From assembly GCA_027625915.1 (NCBI GenBank), contig JANTQA010000070.1, forward strand, positions 3,849,001 to 3,913,000: a DNA stretch of 64,000 nucleotides, given 5' to 3'. Positions 33,851 through 44,598 of this stretch are shown here, in pieces. Position 1 is the stretch's first letter. The number at the start of each line of letters is the position of its first letter. The translations under genes were made by a program, and so were the position numbers. The DNA is from Anaeramoeba flamelloides. Taxonomy: Eukaryota; Metamonada; Anaeramoebidae. The notes under the pieces are model-generated. The model was not told the DNA's origin. It saw only the letters and a program-made list of their open reading frames with translations, and made no database searches.

Positions 33851-35242
33851 ATGATCAAAGCGAAATTCCTTGAAAGGATTTGGAAGCTCAACCAATCCTT
33901 TTTCCTGAAAATGCAATGGTATGGTCTTTTTTCGACCTTACTTTTCCTCTTAATTATCTTTACAAGTTATTTCAAGCTTCGAACAGAAAAGAAATGCGAC
34001 GAATTATCTGGCTATCTTCTGAGTCTTTCCATTTGTTTTGTTATTTGGTGGTTTTTTATTGTTTATTTTGAATCGTCTTATTATAGCTATTTGTCAAGGC
34101 AACAAAAAAAGGAAATTATTAAAATAAAAAAAAAAATTAAGAAATATTACAAAAAACAAAAGAAAAGAAATCAAAAAAAAATCAAAAAACAAAAGCTTCA
34201 ACAAAATGAAAAAGATTTCGAAGATGGAAAAGATACCGAAAATGAGAAGAAAAAGAAAAAGAAAAAGAAAAAGAAAAAGAAAAAGAAAAAGAAAACGAAA
34301 ATGAAAAAGAAAAAGGGAAATAAAAATGAAAACCAAAACGAAAATGAAAATCAGAAAGAGATTGAATTGATGAAAAAATTAAAACAAGATAATGTGCGAC
34401 AACAAACTTCCACTTCTTCATTATCAAACGACGATTTAGCTGATTACCGAGCCAATTCAGCACACACAACCAGGGATCGAAATTTGGGCTTCAATTCGGA
34501 TTTTGAGCCTGATCCCAAACACAAAAATTCAAATTTTCATTTCAATTTCACAAATAAACAAATTGGCGACTATCAAAAAACAAGAATTGAATTGACCAAG
34601 CTGAGATTGAAGCTCGAAAAAATCACGAATGAAAGAAAAATGCAAAAATACCGAAGCACACAAAAGATCAATAAAAATAAAAAAAAGAGCCTTGGAAAAA
34701 AAAATGATGAATTAAATCAAAGCAGGGTGGACGGTGGCGATGAAATAGATGATAACAGTGAAAGCAAAAGGATCAAAATACAAAAAAAACCCTTTAGTTC
34801 TCATGAAGAAAATGATGTGGAGCTGGGATTGGGATCTGGAAATTCAAATGATCGTGTTGATCACAATGTTGCAAACAATGTGAACGTGCCCCACGATTTT
34901 AATTTGGATGACCGCGCTCAGAAAACTGAAGGCTGCGACAAGAAAATTCAAAGAGCAGACATGAGCAACAAAGGCATTAATGGCGAGAACAAAAAGGATT
35001 TATTTAAAATAAATCGCTTCCCAGCAGAATGTAGAATTGGCTATTTTTGCCTGATACTGCTCTTCTTTTTTGCACTGATCTGGGCATCACTATCCATCGA
35101 GTATACACATTACATGGGCGGTTGTAAAAAAGGCATCTATCTTCTCGTTTTTGCTTGTGTTATGGTTTTAATGCAATGCTTTTTTTCCTTAATGTGCTTT
35201 ATTATTATTTCTGTTGGATTGCCACTTTTGAAAATTAAATAA
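33851..35242 (+). CDS. Unassigned four-TM membrane protein with a long charged linker
   Basis: I do not recognise the family. From the first in-frame ATG the product is about 463 residues. The frame is open back to 33758 without an ATG. There are two membrane segments near the N terminus (about residues 23-42, LFSTLLFLLIIFTSYF, and 54-74, LLSLSICFVIWWFFIVYF) and two at the C terminus (about 395-416 and 427-455). Between them lies a roughly 320-residue hydrophilic region with a Lys run (about 126-157), then Asn/Glu/Lys-rich stretches and a possible coiled coil (about 230-290). The two membrane pairs look alike: each has a Cys-containing loop (KKCDELSGYLL and GGCKKGIYLL) before its second segment, hinting at internal duplication. 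The single exon has no defects. The product is probably a membrane protein with a cytosolic linker; topology and function are unknown. Confidence 0.8.
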   Translation: MIKAKFLERIWKLNQSFFLKMQWYGLFSTLLFLLIIFTSYFKLRTEKKCDELSGYLLSLSICFVIWWFFIVYFESSYYSYLSRQQKKEIIKIKKKIKKYYKKQKKRNQKKIKKQKLQQNEKDFEDGKDTENEKKKKKKKKKKKKKKKKTKMKKKKGNKNENQNENENQKEIELMKKLKQDNVRQQTSTSSLSNDDLADYRANSAHTTRDRNLGFNSDFEPDPKHKNSNFHFNFTNKQIGDYQKTRIELTKLRLKLEKITNERKMQKYRSTQKINKNKKKSLGKKNDELNQSRVDGGDEIDDNSESKRIKIQKKPFSSHEENDVELGLGSGNSNDRVDHNVANNVNVPHDFNLDDRAQKTEGCDKKIQRADMSNKGINGENKKDLFKINRFPAECRIGYFCLILLFFFALIWASLSIEYTHYMGGCKKGIYLLVFACVMVLMQCFFSLMCFIIISVGLPLLKIK

Positions 35243-35285
35243 TTCGTTTGCAATAAATTAATGAATAAAACAAATAATTAATTAA

Positions 35286-35314
35286 TTTATTTATTTATTT
35301 ATTTATTTATTTAT
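35286..35314 (+). repeat. (TTTA)n microsatellite
   Basis: About seven TTTA units in the 3' flank of the four-TM gene, after an AATAAA-like signal (CAATAAATTAATGAATAAAA). Confidence 0.85.
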
Positions 35315-38061
35315 TCATTAAATCAACAATATATTTTTTTTTATTGTTTGGTTGTTTGTACAAAAAATGTAAAAAAAAAAATCTCATTATTCCTATTTTT
35401 TTCAACTTTGATTTAGAATATAAATTTTGAAAATAAAATGAATAATCCTAATACCTTATTAAAAATCTTGACGATTTACATATTTTGATTTTAATTGATT
35501 TTATTCTTTTTAATATTTATTTTTGTATTATTTTTTTTTAGATTAAATATTTAAGATAATAAAACTAATAATTAATCCTTTTGATTTTTTCTTATTTGAT
35601 TTTCTTATATTGGTTTTTTATATAAACAATTTTCCAGACAAAGGTGACAAGTTATAATGGGTGGTGAATTGCATTTGCTTAAAGGTTTTCTATGAAGATT
35701 AAAATAATTTTGTAAATTTCCAAAATTGAAATCATTTTTTCTCATTTTTTCTCATATTTTTTTTTTAACTTTTTTTATGATTTTTTTTTCAAAACTAATT
35801 CATTTAAAAATTTTTTTTCTATTGTAAGTTGATAGTCACTTGGTAAAAAGGTGTTATTCTAATTTTACAGAAACAGTAAAAATGATTGTAGAGAAAAATA
35901 CTATTTATTTTGATTGGATTTTATTTGGATCTTCAATTGGAGGTCAATATGAACATTGTTGTTTTTCACAATAGGTATATTTAAGAATAATGTATATCCA
36001 AAAGTTATTAAAAAGCATTGATTTTTTCGTTTTATTTTAGTTGTTTATCAACTATTCTTTTAATTGTTTTATTCCACTCATTTCAAATTTGTTCTTTAAA
36101 AGATAAATTATAAAAAATAATTGATATTTGAAAAAAGTTCTTATATACTTTAACTAAAAAATAGTAAGCATCTTAATTTATCATTACATTTAGACAATTT
36201 TAAAACAAGAGTGGGAAATTTATTTTAAAATATATTTATTAGACTAGACCCTTATAAATCTTTTTACATACCCATGATTATATTTAATCATTATTTGATT
36301 TTTCAGAATTCAATTTTTTTGTTAGTCTGAACTTATCAAAAAAAAATATTTCATTGGTAGATTTCAAATGACATTTTTTGAAGGTGAAAATTGATGGTTA
36401 TTTTATTTCTTTTTGATTAGAAAAAAATTTTGAAATGGATGTGTTATCTTCATAGAATTTCAAATAATAATGAAAATTTATAAATGTGTTTTATTGTCTG
36501 GAAAATCTTTTTAATCCTTACTAGATTATAATTTTTTTCTTGAAAGCAGATCTAAGGGTTTTTTTAACAAAATAAAGGTTCAGTTCCCATTTCCTTTTTT
36601 TTTTTTTTTACTTTTGTTAAAACTATTTTATGATAAAAATTTTTAAATATAAACTCCATTTCACTCAAAGAGGAACAGCCAAAAATGAAAAAGTCACTTT
36701 ATTTTTAAGAATCAACCAAACTTAGATTGTTTAGAAATACGAGAAATAATAAAATTCATCAAAGAGTCGATAATTATAAAAGAAAACCCCTGAACAAGTC
36801 ATAAATTTTAAAAAAAAAAAGGTTAAAAAATTTTTTGGGTCCCATTCATTGCAACGTCTCGTGCAAAATTCTCAATTTCTTTAGGAAATTAAAATTGTTG
36901 ATAATAAGATTTTTTACTTGTAAATGTCTGAATTTTAAAAGAACATACAAAGCTTAACTTATCTTAATATTTATTTGGTTTTCCAAACATTTTTTTTTTA
37001 AAGTTAATTTAAAAAAAAAAAATAAAAAAGAAAAGAAGAAAAAAAAAAAAAAAAAAAAAGCAAAAAGTCAAAAACAAAAAAAAACAATTTTTACAAAATG
37101 AGAAAAAATCATTTTGATCTAAAAATTGAAAATTTTAGTTTGATAAGAATAATGAATTAAATACCTATTTTTTCTTCCATTTCTTAAATAAAACTGGGCC
37201 CCTTTGACTGAAAAAGAGTTTATAATTGGTATTGGTTCAATCAGTATTCAATCTTACCGAATCTGATAATTCTAATCCATGAATTGATCAAATGATCAGG
37301 AAAATATTAAAAGAACTGAAAAAAAAAAAAAAAAAAATGATTAACTGTCTTGTAAATTTCTATATTCTATTCTGAATGGATAACTATGTGAATATTTTAT
37401 ATTAATTGGAGCATGAAATATATTCAACAATTTCCAAATTTTTTTACTTTGATTTCGTTTGGAATTTCAGGGGATAATGAATAATAACTATTTAATAATT
37501 GGAAGAAAAATCAAAAAAAATACAGATATCAATATTAGACTTCTTCTAGCTTTTGTAAATAATGTGATTGTTAAAATCAAAAAAAAAAAAAAAAAAAACT
37601 AAGTACATCCATGTTTCACAAAAAAAACATTTTAATTCTTAAATTACTTGATCTTAATTACTAAAACTAATATAAACATTTAATGATATATTTCATGTTT
37701 GGGATTTATTCATTACAGTCACCCTTAAAGTGGATTAGTAATCAAAAAAAGTGTTATATTATTTTGAAAAGATATTTGAGATCTTGTTTCATCTAAGTTA
37801 TTACAAATAAACTTTATTTAATGACCATTAGCCTATAAAAATCAAATTTTCAAAATAAATATTTTTCTAAATTGAAGTTATCTATTATAATAAAATCAAT
37901 TTCGATTTTAATATCCAGTTTGATACACTTGAAATATTTGTTTTTCATCGAAAAGCAAATAAAATAACTGTAAAAAAAATTGGACCATTTATTATTAAAT
38001 TGAGTTTATGAGCAAAATTTGTACTGTTCACTTTTTTTCAAACGTCTTTGACAACTACAGC
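35315..38061. other. Intergenic, no gene seen
   Basis: AT-rich with many A- and T-runs (for example 36593-36610 and 37040-37059). No supported reading frame or RNA gene. Confidence 0.5.
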
Positions 38062-38466
38062 TGTGTAAAAATTGATTTATTAATATTTTGGGTTTTTTAC
38101 TAAATTTATCATCCTTCCGTAAAACTATAAAACAATTTCAATGCACCTAAAAGTAAGTAGCTTTTTTGTATCAAAAAAAAAGGTATTTAATAGCAAAAGA
38201 ATCAATTTAATACAAAAATAAAAATGTTTGGTGTTATTTTTTTTTTTTGATTTTTGAAATTTTTTTTTGATTTTTAAATTTCTGTTACATCCCCAAACAT
38301 TTTTATTCTATGAAAAAATTGAATTTTTTGGAATTAGAAATATCAAGATTTTTTATAAAAGAAACCACCACCTCATGGGCATGTTGTAATAGTTAATTAG
38401 TTTTTGAAAAAGGATCCATTTTTAAAAAAAAACTCAAAATATTAAGATTCAATTTTTACACATGTG
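38062..38466. repeat. TIR element with TGTGTAAAAATTGA ends
   Basis: TGTGTAAAAATTGATTTATT then AATATTTTGGGTTTTTT on the left are mirrored by AAAAACTCAAAATATTAAGA and TTCAATTTTTACACA on the right. An inner inverted pair (AAAATGTTTGG and CCAAACATTTTT) adds symmetry. About 405 bp, non-coding. Confidence 0.6.
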
Positions 38467-38549
38467 TAAATTGATGTGGGAATCTGAGATGATTTTTTTT
38501 CTCCTTTCAAAGTTTTTAGCTTTTTGTAAACACCTGACCAATTTTAATA

Positions 38550-38745
38550 CAGTCAGTTCCACTTTTAAGGCACAAACTTTCAACGAAATTTAAGGCACAA
38601 TAAAAATCTCAAATTAAGGCACAAAATTCAGATTCTAGTAAAATAAATTGTAAAAAAAAATATTTCAAATTTTGTGCCTTAATTTGAGATTTTTTTGTGC
38701 CTTAAATTCCGTTGCTAGTTTGTGCCTTAAAAGTGAAACTGACTG
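38550..38745. repeat. Palindromic MITE (GGCACAAA family), copy 7
   Basis: CAGTCAGTTCCAC to GTGAAACTGACTG, TA on both sides. Very similar to copy 3; both read AGTTCCAC and have GTTGCTAGTTTGTGCC in the right arm, so these two share a recent source. Confidence 0.93.
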
Positions 38746-39487
38746 TATACATATTAAAAATATAACCTTTTCTACTTGGTTTTGTTGTTTATAAAATTAT
38801 ATTATAGAATTATAATAATTTTTTTTTTAAGGGTTTTAAAATCAATAACAAAGACCTTAAAAAATTCTGAAGAAATCACTTCTTTCATCATTGTTTCTCT
38901 TGATAAATGAATTTGTAAACATATATTAATTACTTATTGAAATTAAATAATTTTACCTGAACTAAAAACAGCTCCAAATATGAACTTCAAGTGAATAATG
39001 AGTATTTACAAAAAAAAAAAAACAAATTCAAAAATAAACGTAATTTTTTGAAAATAAATTATTTTAATTCTTTAATATCAGATTATAAACAATGAAAAAA
39101 AACAAATGTCTGGGACTTAAATTGTATATTTCGAGATCATTAGGAATCTCCGTCCTTTGGTGAAAATTGCAAAAAATCAAAACTTTCTGTCATGTAATTC
39201 TCATCCTCTAAATCTGATTACTCTTTTTTCTATTTAAAATTTCTCAACAAAGAAATCGAAAAACAAAAATATTACAATTCCACACTATACTTAAAGCATT
39301 AAAACAAAGTACCCATTTGTATTCAAAGATTTGTAAAAATAATATAGGAATTGATTTAGAAATAAATTTTCGAAAATATTTTGTTTAATTTCTCAACATA
39401 GAGAAATTTATCTATCAAGAATTCATTTTTTAATAGAAATTTTTTTTTCTCATTTCTTTAAAAGAATAAAATCGGAAAAACCTCACT
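38746..39487. other. Upstream region of the F-box gene
   Basis: AT-rich with no gene seen and no recognisable promoter motif. Confidence 0.5.
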
Positions 39488-41959
39488 ATGAGTACCACAC
39501 TGTTTGATTTAAATTCTGATTTGTTTCTTATCATTTTCAATTTTTTAGACTGGAGGAGTTTATTAAAATTATCTGGTGTGAACAGCTTTTTCCATTTTTC
39601 AATCCACCAAGAAAACTTTTGGAAAGAAAGGTTTTCTTTCAAATTTAAACAAACAATTCCGTCAGTTGTATATTTAGCACGAGATCGACAGAATTACTTA
39701 TTATATTTACGATCCCAACTCAAAAACAAAACCAACTTTGAAAAGATCAATACAAATAATAACAAAAATAATAAGAAGAAGAACAAGAACAAGAACAAGA
39801 ACAAGAACAAGAACGAGAACGAGAACGAGAGTCAGAATGAGAAAAAGAAGAGAAGCGAAAGCACAAAAGAAAAGGAAGGGACGAAGATCCAATTAGCAAA
39901 GCCATGTGTTTGGCAACAAATTTATCAACTGTACTCAATTAAAACACAATTGTTGGACGACTTTTACCCTTTAAAAAACAAAATCTTGGGCTTTGGGTTA
40001 AAGCTAAATGGATACGATTTCACGAAGCACCTAAACCTATTAAAAACCATAATGGAAAAAATAAGATATAACTTTGCGAATTTCCCTATCAAGCCATCTG
40101 TTTTGTGTGAAAACACCTCACTCTACCATTCAAAACTCTCAAATTACAATCCACTTGAACCGAATAACAATGGATTCAAGAGGCAAAACTTAATCACTTT
40201 CTGTTGTGCATACAGCCGAGTACTACCAACAATCGGATGGGTCTCGCCTTATGAAGGCTTTGTTGGCGGGATATTTGGATCGACTTGCGCAGGCTTTCGA
40301 AGAGTTCTACGAATAGGCTTTCAAAGTATGACCTTAGATCTACAAATCAGTCTACATTCTGAGTCAGGACCAGATACCTTTGAACACCCTTGGAATCACG
40401 AATGCCATTTTCGTTATACCATTAAGCACCAAGACCTGTGGGATGAAAAGTATTTAAAATTGAAATTAAAAGAATTTTTTAAAAAACAAAAGAACACTTT
40501 GGTAGAAGGTTCTAATTCTTCACAAAGCAATTACCCAACTTATGAAAAAGGTGAAAAAAACACCCAAACTCAGATCAATAATTTTAAAATTGAAGAAAAT
40601 GTCCTCAAGGAGGCAAAGAAATGTTTTCATATTTCTGACTTTGTTGTCCAAATTATCAAACATCCTTTAGAGATGATGATAACTACAAACTCAGAGAAAT
40701 GGATTTATGATACAAATATTGTGACAAGCTTTAAATGGGATCAAGTTTCCCATTTTCGGGAACCATTGTTTCCCAACACAACCCGGGAAAGCAATTACTA
40801 CCCGTTTAAAGAACAATGTAGCCAATTAATTATTCAATTTAATAAAAAAATTTTGAAAAAAATTGAAAAATCTGTCTTCAAATTGGGGATCGATTTTCAG
40901 CAACTCTTAAAAAACAAGAGGTTTGATATTGAGAAAAAACTTATTCGATATTTGGACAAATTACGCCCAGAACTGTTTAAGAAAAATTGTTTAGCCCTGA
41001 TTTGTAAAAGAATGAAAGAAATTGTTGAAAACAAAAATGACTTTTTGTTTTATACATTCGTACGGTTTAAAAAAATTGTTCTTGTCAACATGAACAAGCT
41101 ACAATATAAAAAATTTCGAAAAAAAAATATTAAATATGAAATTGAGCCCGAAATTGAATATAAAATTTATTCCAAAACGAAATTTGAATCTGATTCAAAG
41201 TCCGAGTCCTCTGATAATAATGAAAATAACGAAAACGAAAATGAAAATGAAAAAGAAAATGAAAAGGAAAAGGAAAAAAAAAAAGAAAAAGAAAAAGAAA
41301 AGAAAAGAAAAGAAAAAGAAAAAGAAAAAGAAAAAGAAAAAGAAAAAGAAAAAGAAAAAGAAAAAGAAAAAGAAAAGGAAAAGGAAAAAATAAGAAAAAA
41401 ACAACAAATAATAGAAATATCAATTAAAAATCATTCAAAGGATCATGGATACATAAAATTCAAAAATGAAAAATATATTATTAATAAATACAATGGTCGA
41501 GAATTTACAGCTTCAAAAACTGCAAAAATAGCCATGGAGCGATGCGTTAGAAGATTCACAAATTCATTATTATTGCCAAGTTTTATAGATTGGTGGCCTT
41601 GGTTAGAACCAAAATTTATTGATAATTATAAAGAATGGAACAAATTAGGAATATTTGATGATTCGAAATGGAATCACCCGAAAAACTTTATTTTAATTCC
41701 AAGAAACCTAAGTACGGGCAAAGCACCATTAGAACATTTTCCTTCCTTTTTATTAAGAATTAGATTAAAAATATTACCAATTGTTATCAACTACCTACAA
41801 ATTAAATTATACCAAAATATAATCCATCAATATAATTATGAAACGATTTATTCCAATTCCGAAAAAAACAAACTTGACAAAGAAATCCAAATTTGTAAAC
41901 ATAAAATTTTAAAATTTGGCTTAAAGGAAGAATATGTAAACGAATTTTTTGATTTATAA
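39488..41959 (+). CDS. F-box protein with low-complexity inserts
   Basis: Predicted substrate adaptor of an SCF-type ubiquitin ligase. A single exon of 823 codons starts at ATG 39488. Residues about 7-49 form an F-box: DLFLIIFNFLDWRSLLKLSG, a following VNSFFHFSI and ENFWKERF fit the Skp1-binding consensus. Residues about 90-122 are an Asn/Lys then Asn/Glu run. A conserved-looking middle (about 150-330) has VLPTIGWVSPYEGFVGGIFG and a Cys/His/Trp-rich stretch (HPWNHECHFRY). Residues about 579-636 are almost pure Lys-Glu. The C-terminal 180 residues (FIDWWPWLEPKFIDNYKEWN) are compact and probably folded. The middle and C-terminal parts match no family I know, so the substrate is unknown. All minus-strand frames under the runs are shadows. 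Confidence 0.85.
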   Translation: MSTTLFDLNSDLFLIIFNFLDWRSLLKLSGVNSFFHFSIHQENFWKERFSFKFKQTIPSVVYLARDRQNYLLYLRSQLKNKTNFEKINTNNNKNNKKKNKNKNKNKNKNENENESQNEKKKRSESTKEKEGTKIQLAKPCVWQQIYQLYSIKTQLLDDFYPLKNKILGFGLKLNGYDFTKHLNLLKTIMEKIRYNFANFPIKPSVLCENTSLYHSKLSNYNPLEPNNNGFKRQNLITFCCAYSRVLPTIGWVSPYEGFVGGIFGSTCAGFRRVLRIGFQSMTLDLQISLHSESGPDTFEHPWNHECHFRYTIKHQDLWDEKYLKLKLKEFFKKQKNTLVEGSNSSQSNYPTYEKGEKNTQTQINNFKIEENVLKEAKKCFHISDFVVQIIKHPLEMMITTNSEKWIYDTNIVTSFKWDQVSHFREPLFPNTTRESNYYPFKEQCSQLIIQFNKKILKKIEKSVFKLGIDFQQLLKNKRFDIEKKLIRYLDKLRPELFKKNCLALICKRMKEIVENKNDFLFYTFVRFKKIVLVNMNKLQYKKFRKKNIKYEIEPEIEYKIYSKTKFESDSKSESSDNNENNENENENEKENEKEKEKKKEKEKEKKRKEKEKEKEKEKEKEKEKEKEKEKEKEKIRKKQQIIEISIKNHSKDHGYIKFKNEKYIINKYNGREFTASKTAKIAMERCVRRFTNSLLLPSFIDWWPWLEPKFIDNYKEWNKLGIFDDSKWNHPKNFILIPRNLSTGKAPLEHFPSFLLRIRLKILPIVINYLQIKLYQNIIHQYNYETIYSNSEKNKLDKEIQICKHKILKFGLKEEYVNEFFDL

Positions 41960-42715
41960 CCTAAAGAATAACAATTTATTTTATAACGAACATTATTTTA
42001 TTAATCAAATAATTAAAAAATCCTTGCTAATAATTCTATTTCTTTATACAAGTATTATTTTTTTATTATTATTATTTAATAAATTATTATTTAATAAATT
42101 GTTCTTGGTATATTAGAGAAATTAAGTTAAAACCGAATTGATTTGAAAACAACAATAACCACAACAATAACATAATAAACATAAGATATATTCTGAAAAC
42201 CACTTTTTTTAAACTTTTTGATAAATTATTTTCAAAATATTATTTTATTTTTAAAATTAATGATAATTTGAAATTTCGCTCAATGGTAATTAATACAATA
42301 AATCCTGATGCTTACTGAATCTTTAATAAATAAATATTCATTATTGTAACTTACAAGATCTTTCAAGTTATAATTAAATTAACAATATCCCTTTTTTAGA
42401 ATTTTAAATCTGAAAAAACACTAATAACCATATAAAAATATTTGATGATATTATTTAAACTCCCAGAAATACCAATAAAACCTCATTTCTATTTAAAGGG
42501 GAAATTACTACACTCTCACCACAAATAACAAACATTCCATTTAAAAGAGATAAAAATCACAGTTAGTTTCAATATATATTTATACCCTTAAATACTGAAA
42601 TTTGTAATCTTGAGGAAACCACACACAACATCACTCAACGCTTTGCAATTCTCTAATAGGTGTCTTAGCTGATTCCAATTAAGAGGCATTGAGTTTAAAA
42701 GTTTTTTGATCTGAC
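41960..42715. other. Intergenic, no gene seen
   Basis: The 3' flank of the F-box gene. It begins AT-rich with TTATTATTATTATTTAATAA-type sequence. No gene recognised. Confidence 0.5.
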
Positions 42716-42723
42716 AAATTTTT

Positions 42724-43510
42724 GAATCTATCAAATATTCCCGAAAATACCCGAAAATCGAAAATACCCGAAAATTTTTTAACCACGAAAAAACACTTTT
42801 GAACAACTTCTATGAAACACTGGAGTCTAATACTGAGTATAAAGGTAAATTTGGCCTTTATTTTTGAAAAAAAATTTTTTCTGAAAATATCAAAATTCAA
42901 AAAAATTAAATTTTAGGGAATGGTATTCAACCCGTTTTGTGTGAAAGGAATAAGTATCCTAGATGAATGTAACATTTCTGATCATTTCGAAATGGTATTA
43001 ACTAAATGAGAGAATATGCACTTGAATTGAAAATTTCTAATTGTTTATCATTACCCATAATTTTGGAATATTAAATACAATCCAAAAATAACCATGTAAT
43101 ATCTAATCATACAACACATACTTATATCCGACATAAGGTGACACAAGCCAAACTTTATTTAACTTCATATTCAATAAAAGGAACTGGTTTAACCAAAACA
43201 TACAAACAAAACCCTTACCAAACCTAATACAGCCCTAACCAATACCTGGCATACCTATACACTTACCCTAATAAATACCAACAATTATACAAATATACTG
43301 AAAATGTACCAAAACCTCTTTAGAGTAGTTTAAAGTAGAAAATTCAAAAAATAAATATTTTGTCTGAAAGTAAAATTGTTATTTTACCGTTAAACTGAGT
43401 ATATTTACACTGTGGTTTCATAGAAATTGTCCATAACGTGTTTTTATGGGGTTAAAAAATTTTAGGGTATTTTCGATTTTTGGGTATTTTAGGGAATATT
43501 TCAAAAACCC
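42724..43510 (-). mobile_element. TIR element with 8-bp target duplication, short copy
   Basis: The element starts GAATCTATCAAATATTCCCG and ends in the complement of GGGTTTTTGAAATATTCCC. Terminal inverted repeats are about 140 bp and imperfect. Identical 8-bp AAATTTTT duplications flank it (42716-42723 and 43511-43518). Each end contains CCCGAAAATACCCGAAAATC-type subrepeats. It aligns, inverted, with both outer parts of 55144-56779 but lacks that copy's LINE segment. An 8-bp duplication suggests hAT- or P-like transposition, though the termini are not typical of either. No transposase frame is seen. One strand of the middle is C-rich (43190-43260). Confidence 0.8.
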
Positions 43511-43518
43511 AAATTTTT

Positions 43519-44552
43519 TAAAATAATATTTTGAAGGTTTTTATGGTAACGTCATTTTTTTTTTGTTAACGGATTTGTTTACAACATGAATTTAAAAATA
43601 GATACTCAAACAACAATCAGAATGTAAATATAGTCTCTGATTTAAAGCTTGGTTTAGTTTTAAAAAGCCTTAAAAAAAAATGAACAAAACAATTATTTTT
43701 TTCTAACGAAACATTCTCAAATATTTTTAATTTTTTTGTATTTGAATTGTAGTTTATTGATCCGACCTTACTTTTTTTTTACTGATAGTTTTACTTTCAA
43801 TTTTTGAAAATGTTTTTTTTTTATTACTTTTCTTTTTTTAACAAAAATAGTTTTTTAACTATTGAAAGATATACTTTTGATCAAACCAAAACAGATTTTT
43901 TTCAATAAAAAAAGGATTTGTTTCAAATTTCTCATTGAAAATAAGTTAATAAAAATGGCACCTAGGTAATATATATACACAAAGTTTAATTTTAAAAGTA
44001 TTGGATTCTTCTTTCATTGAAACATTAAAATAGGTTATTAATAATTCAAAAGATAGTGAAAATATTAATTCAAAATAGAAATCTTAAAATTGTTAGATGT
44101 TGTATCTAAGTCAATCGAGGAAAAACTTAATTATAGTTAGTTCCAGTTTGAAAGTTCAAGAATACTTTAAAATTAAAAGTTATAATAACAATATAAATAA
44201 AATTTTGTTTCTAAGATGGACTTAGAGTGTCTAGGTTTTCTTGGTATTTCCTTTTATCATGAAAATATGTATGTTTTCTGAATAAACAGAAAACCCAACA
44301 AAAGTTATCTAAAAGTTCTTTTTGATAATTTAAGAAATAAAGAGAAAATATATTAAATTTTTAAATTCTTTCAAAAATCCCAAAAAAATCTATTGAGAAA
44401 CAATATATAAAATGGAAGGATTATACTTCCATATTAAATCCTATAAACTTTAAAAATGATGAAAATAGATATTCTTATGTTTATTATAAGTATAAAACAA
44501 AAACAAAATTTTTCAATTTATGTAAAAAATATTTATACCTAGATAAACATGA

Positions 44553-44598
<46 letters not shown>

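Noticed and set aside
34094-34469. Phe/Leu- and Phe/Ser-rich minus-strand frames
   Set aside because: Antisense shadows of the Lys run in the four-TM gene; the same holds for 39707-39938 and 41130-41423 under the F-box gene.
42740-42780. Telomere array
   Set aside because: The TTTTCGGGTA-like repeats occur only as two or three units at element ends and are bounded by target duplications.
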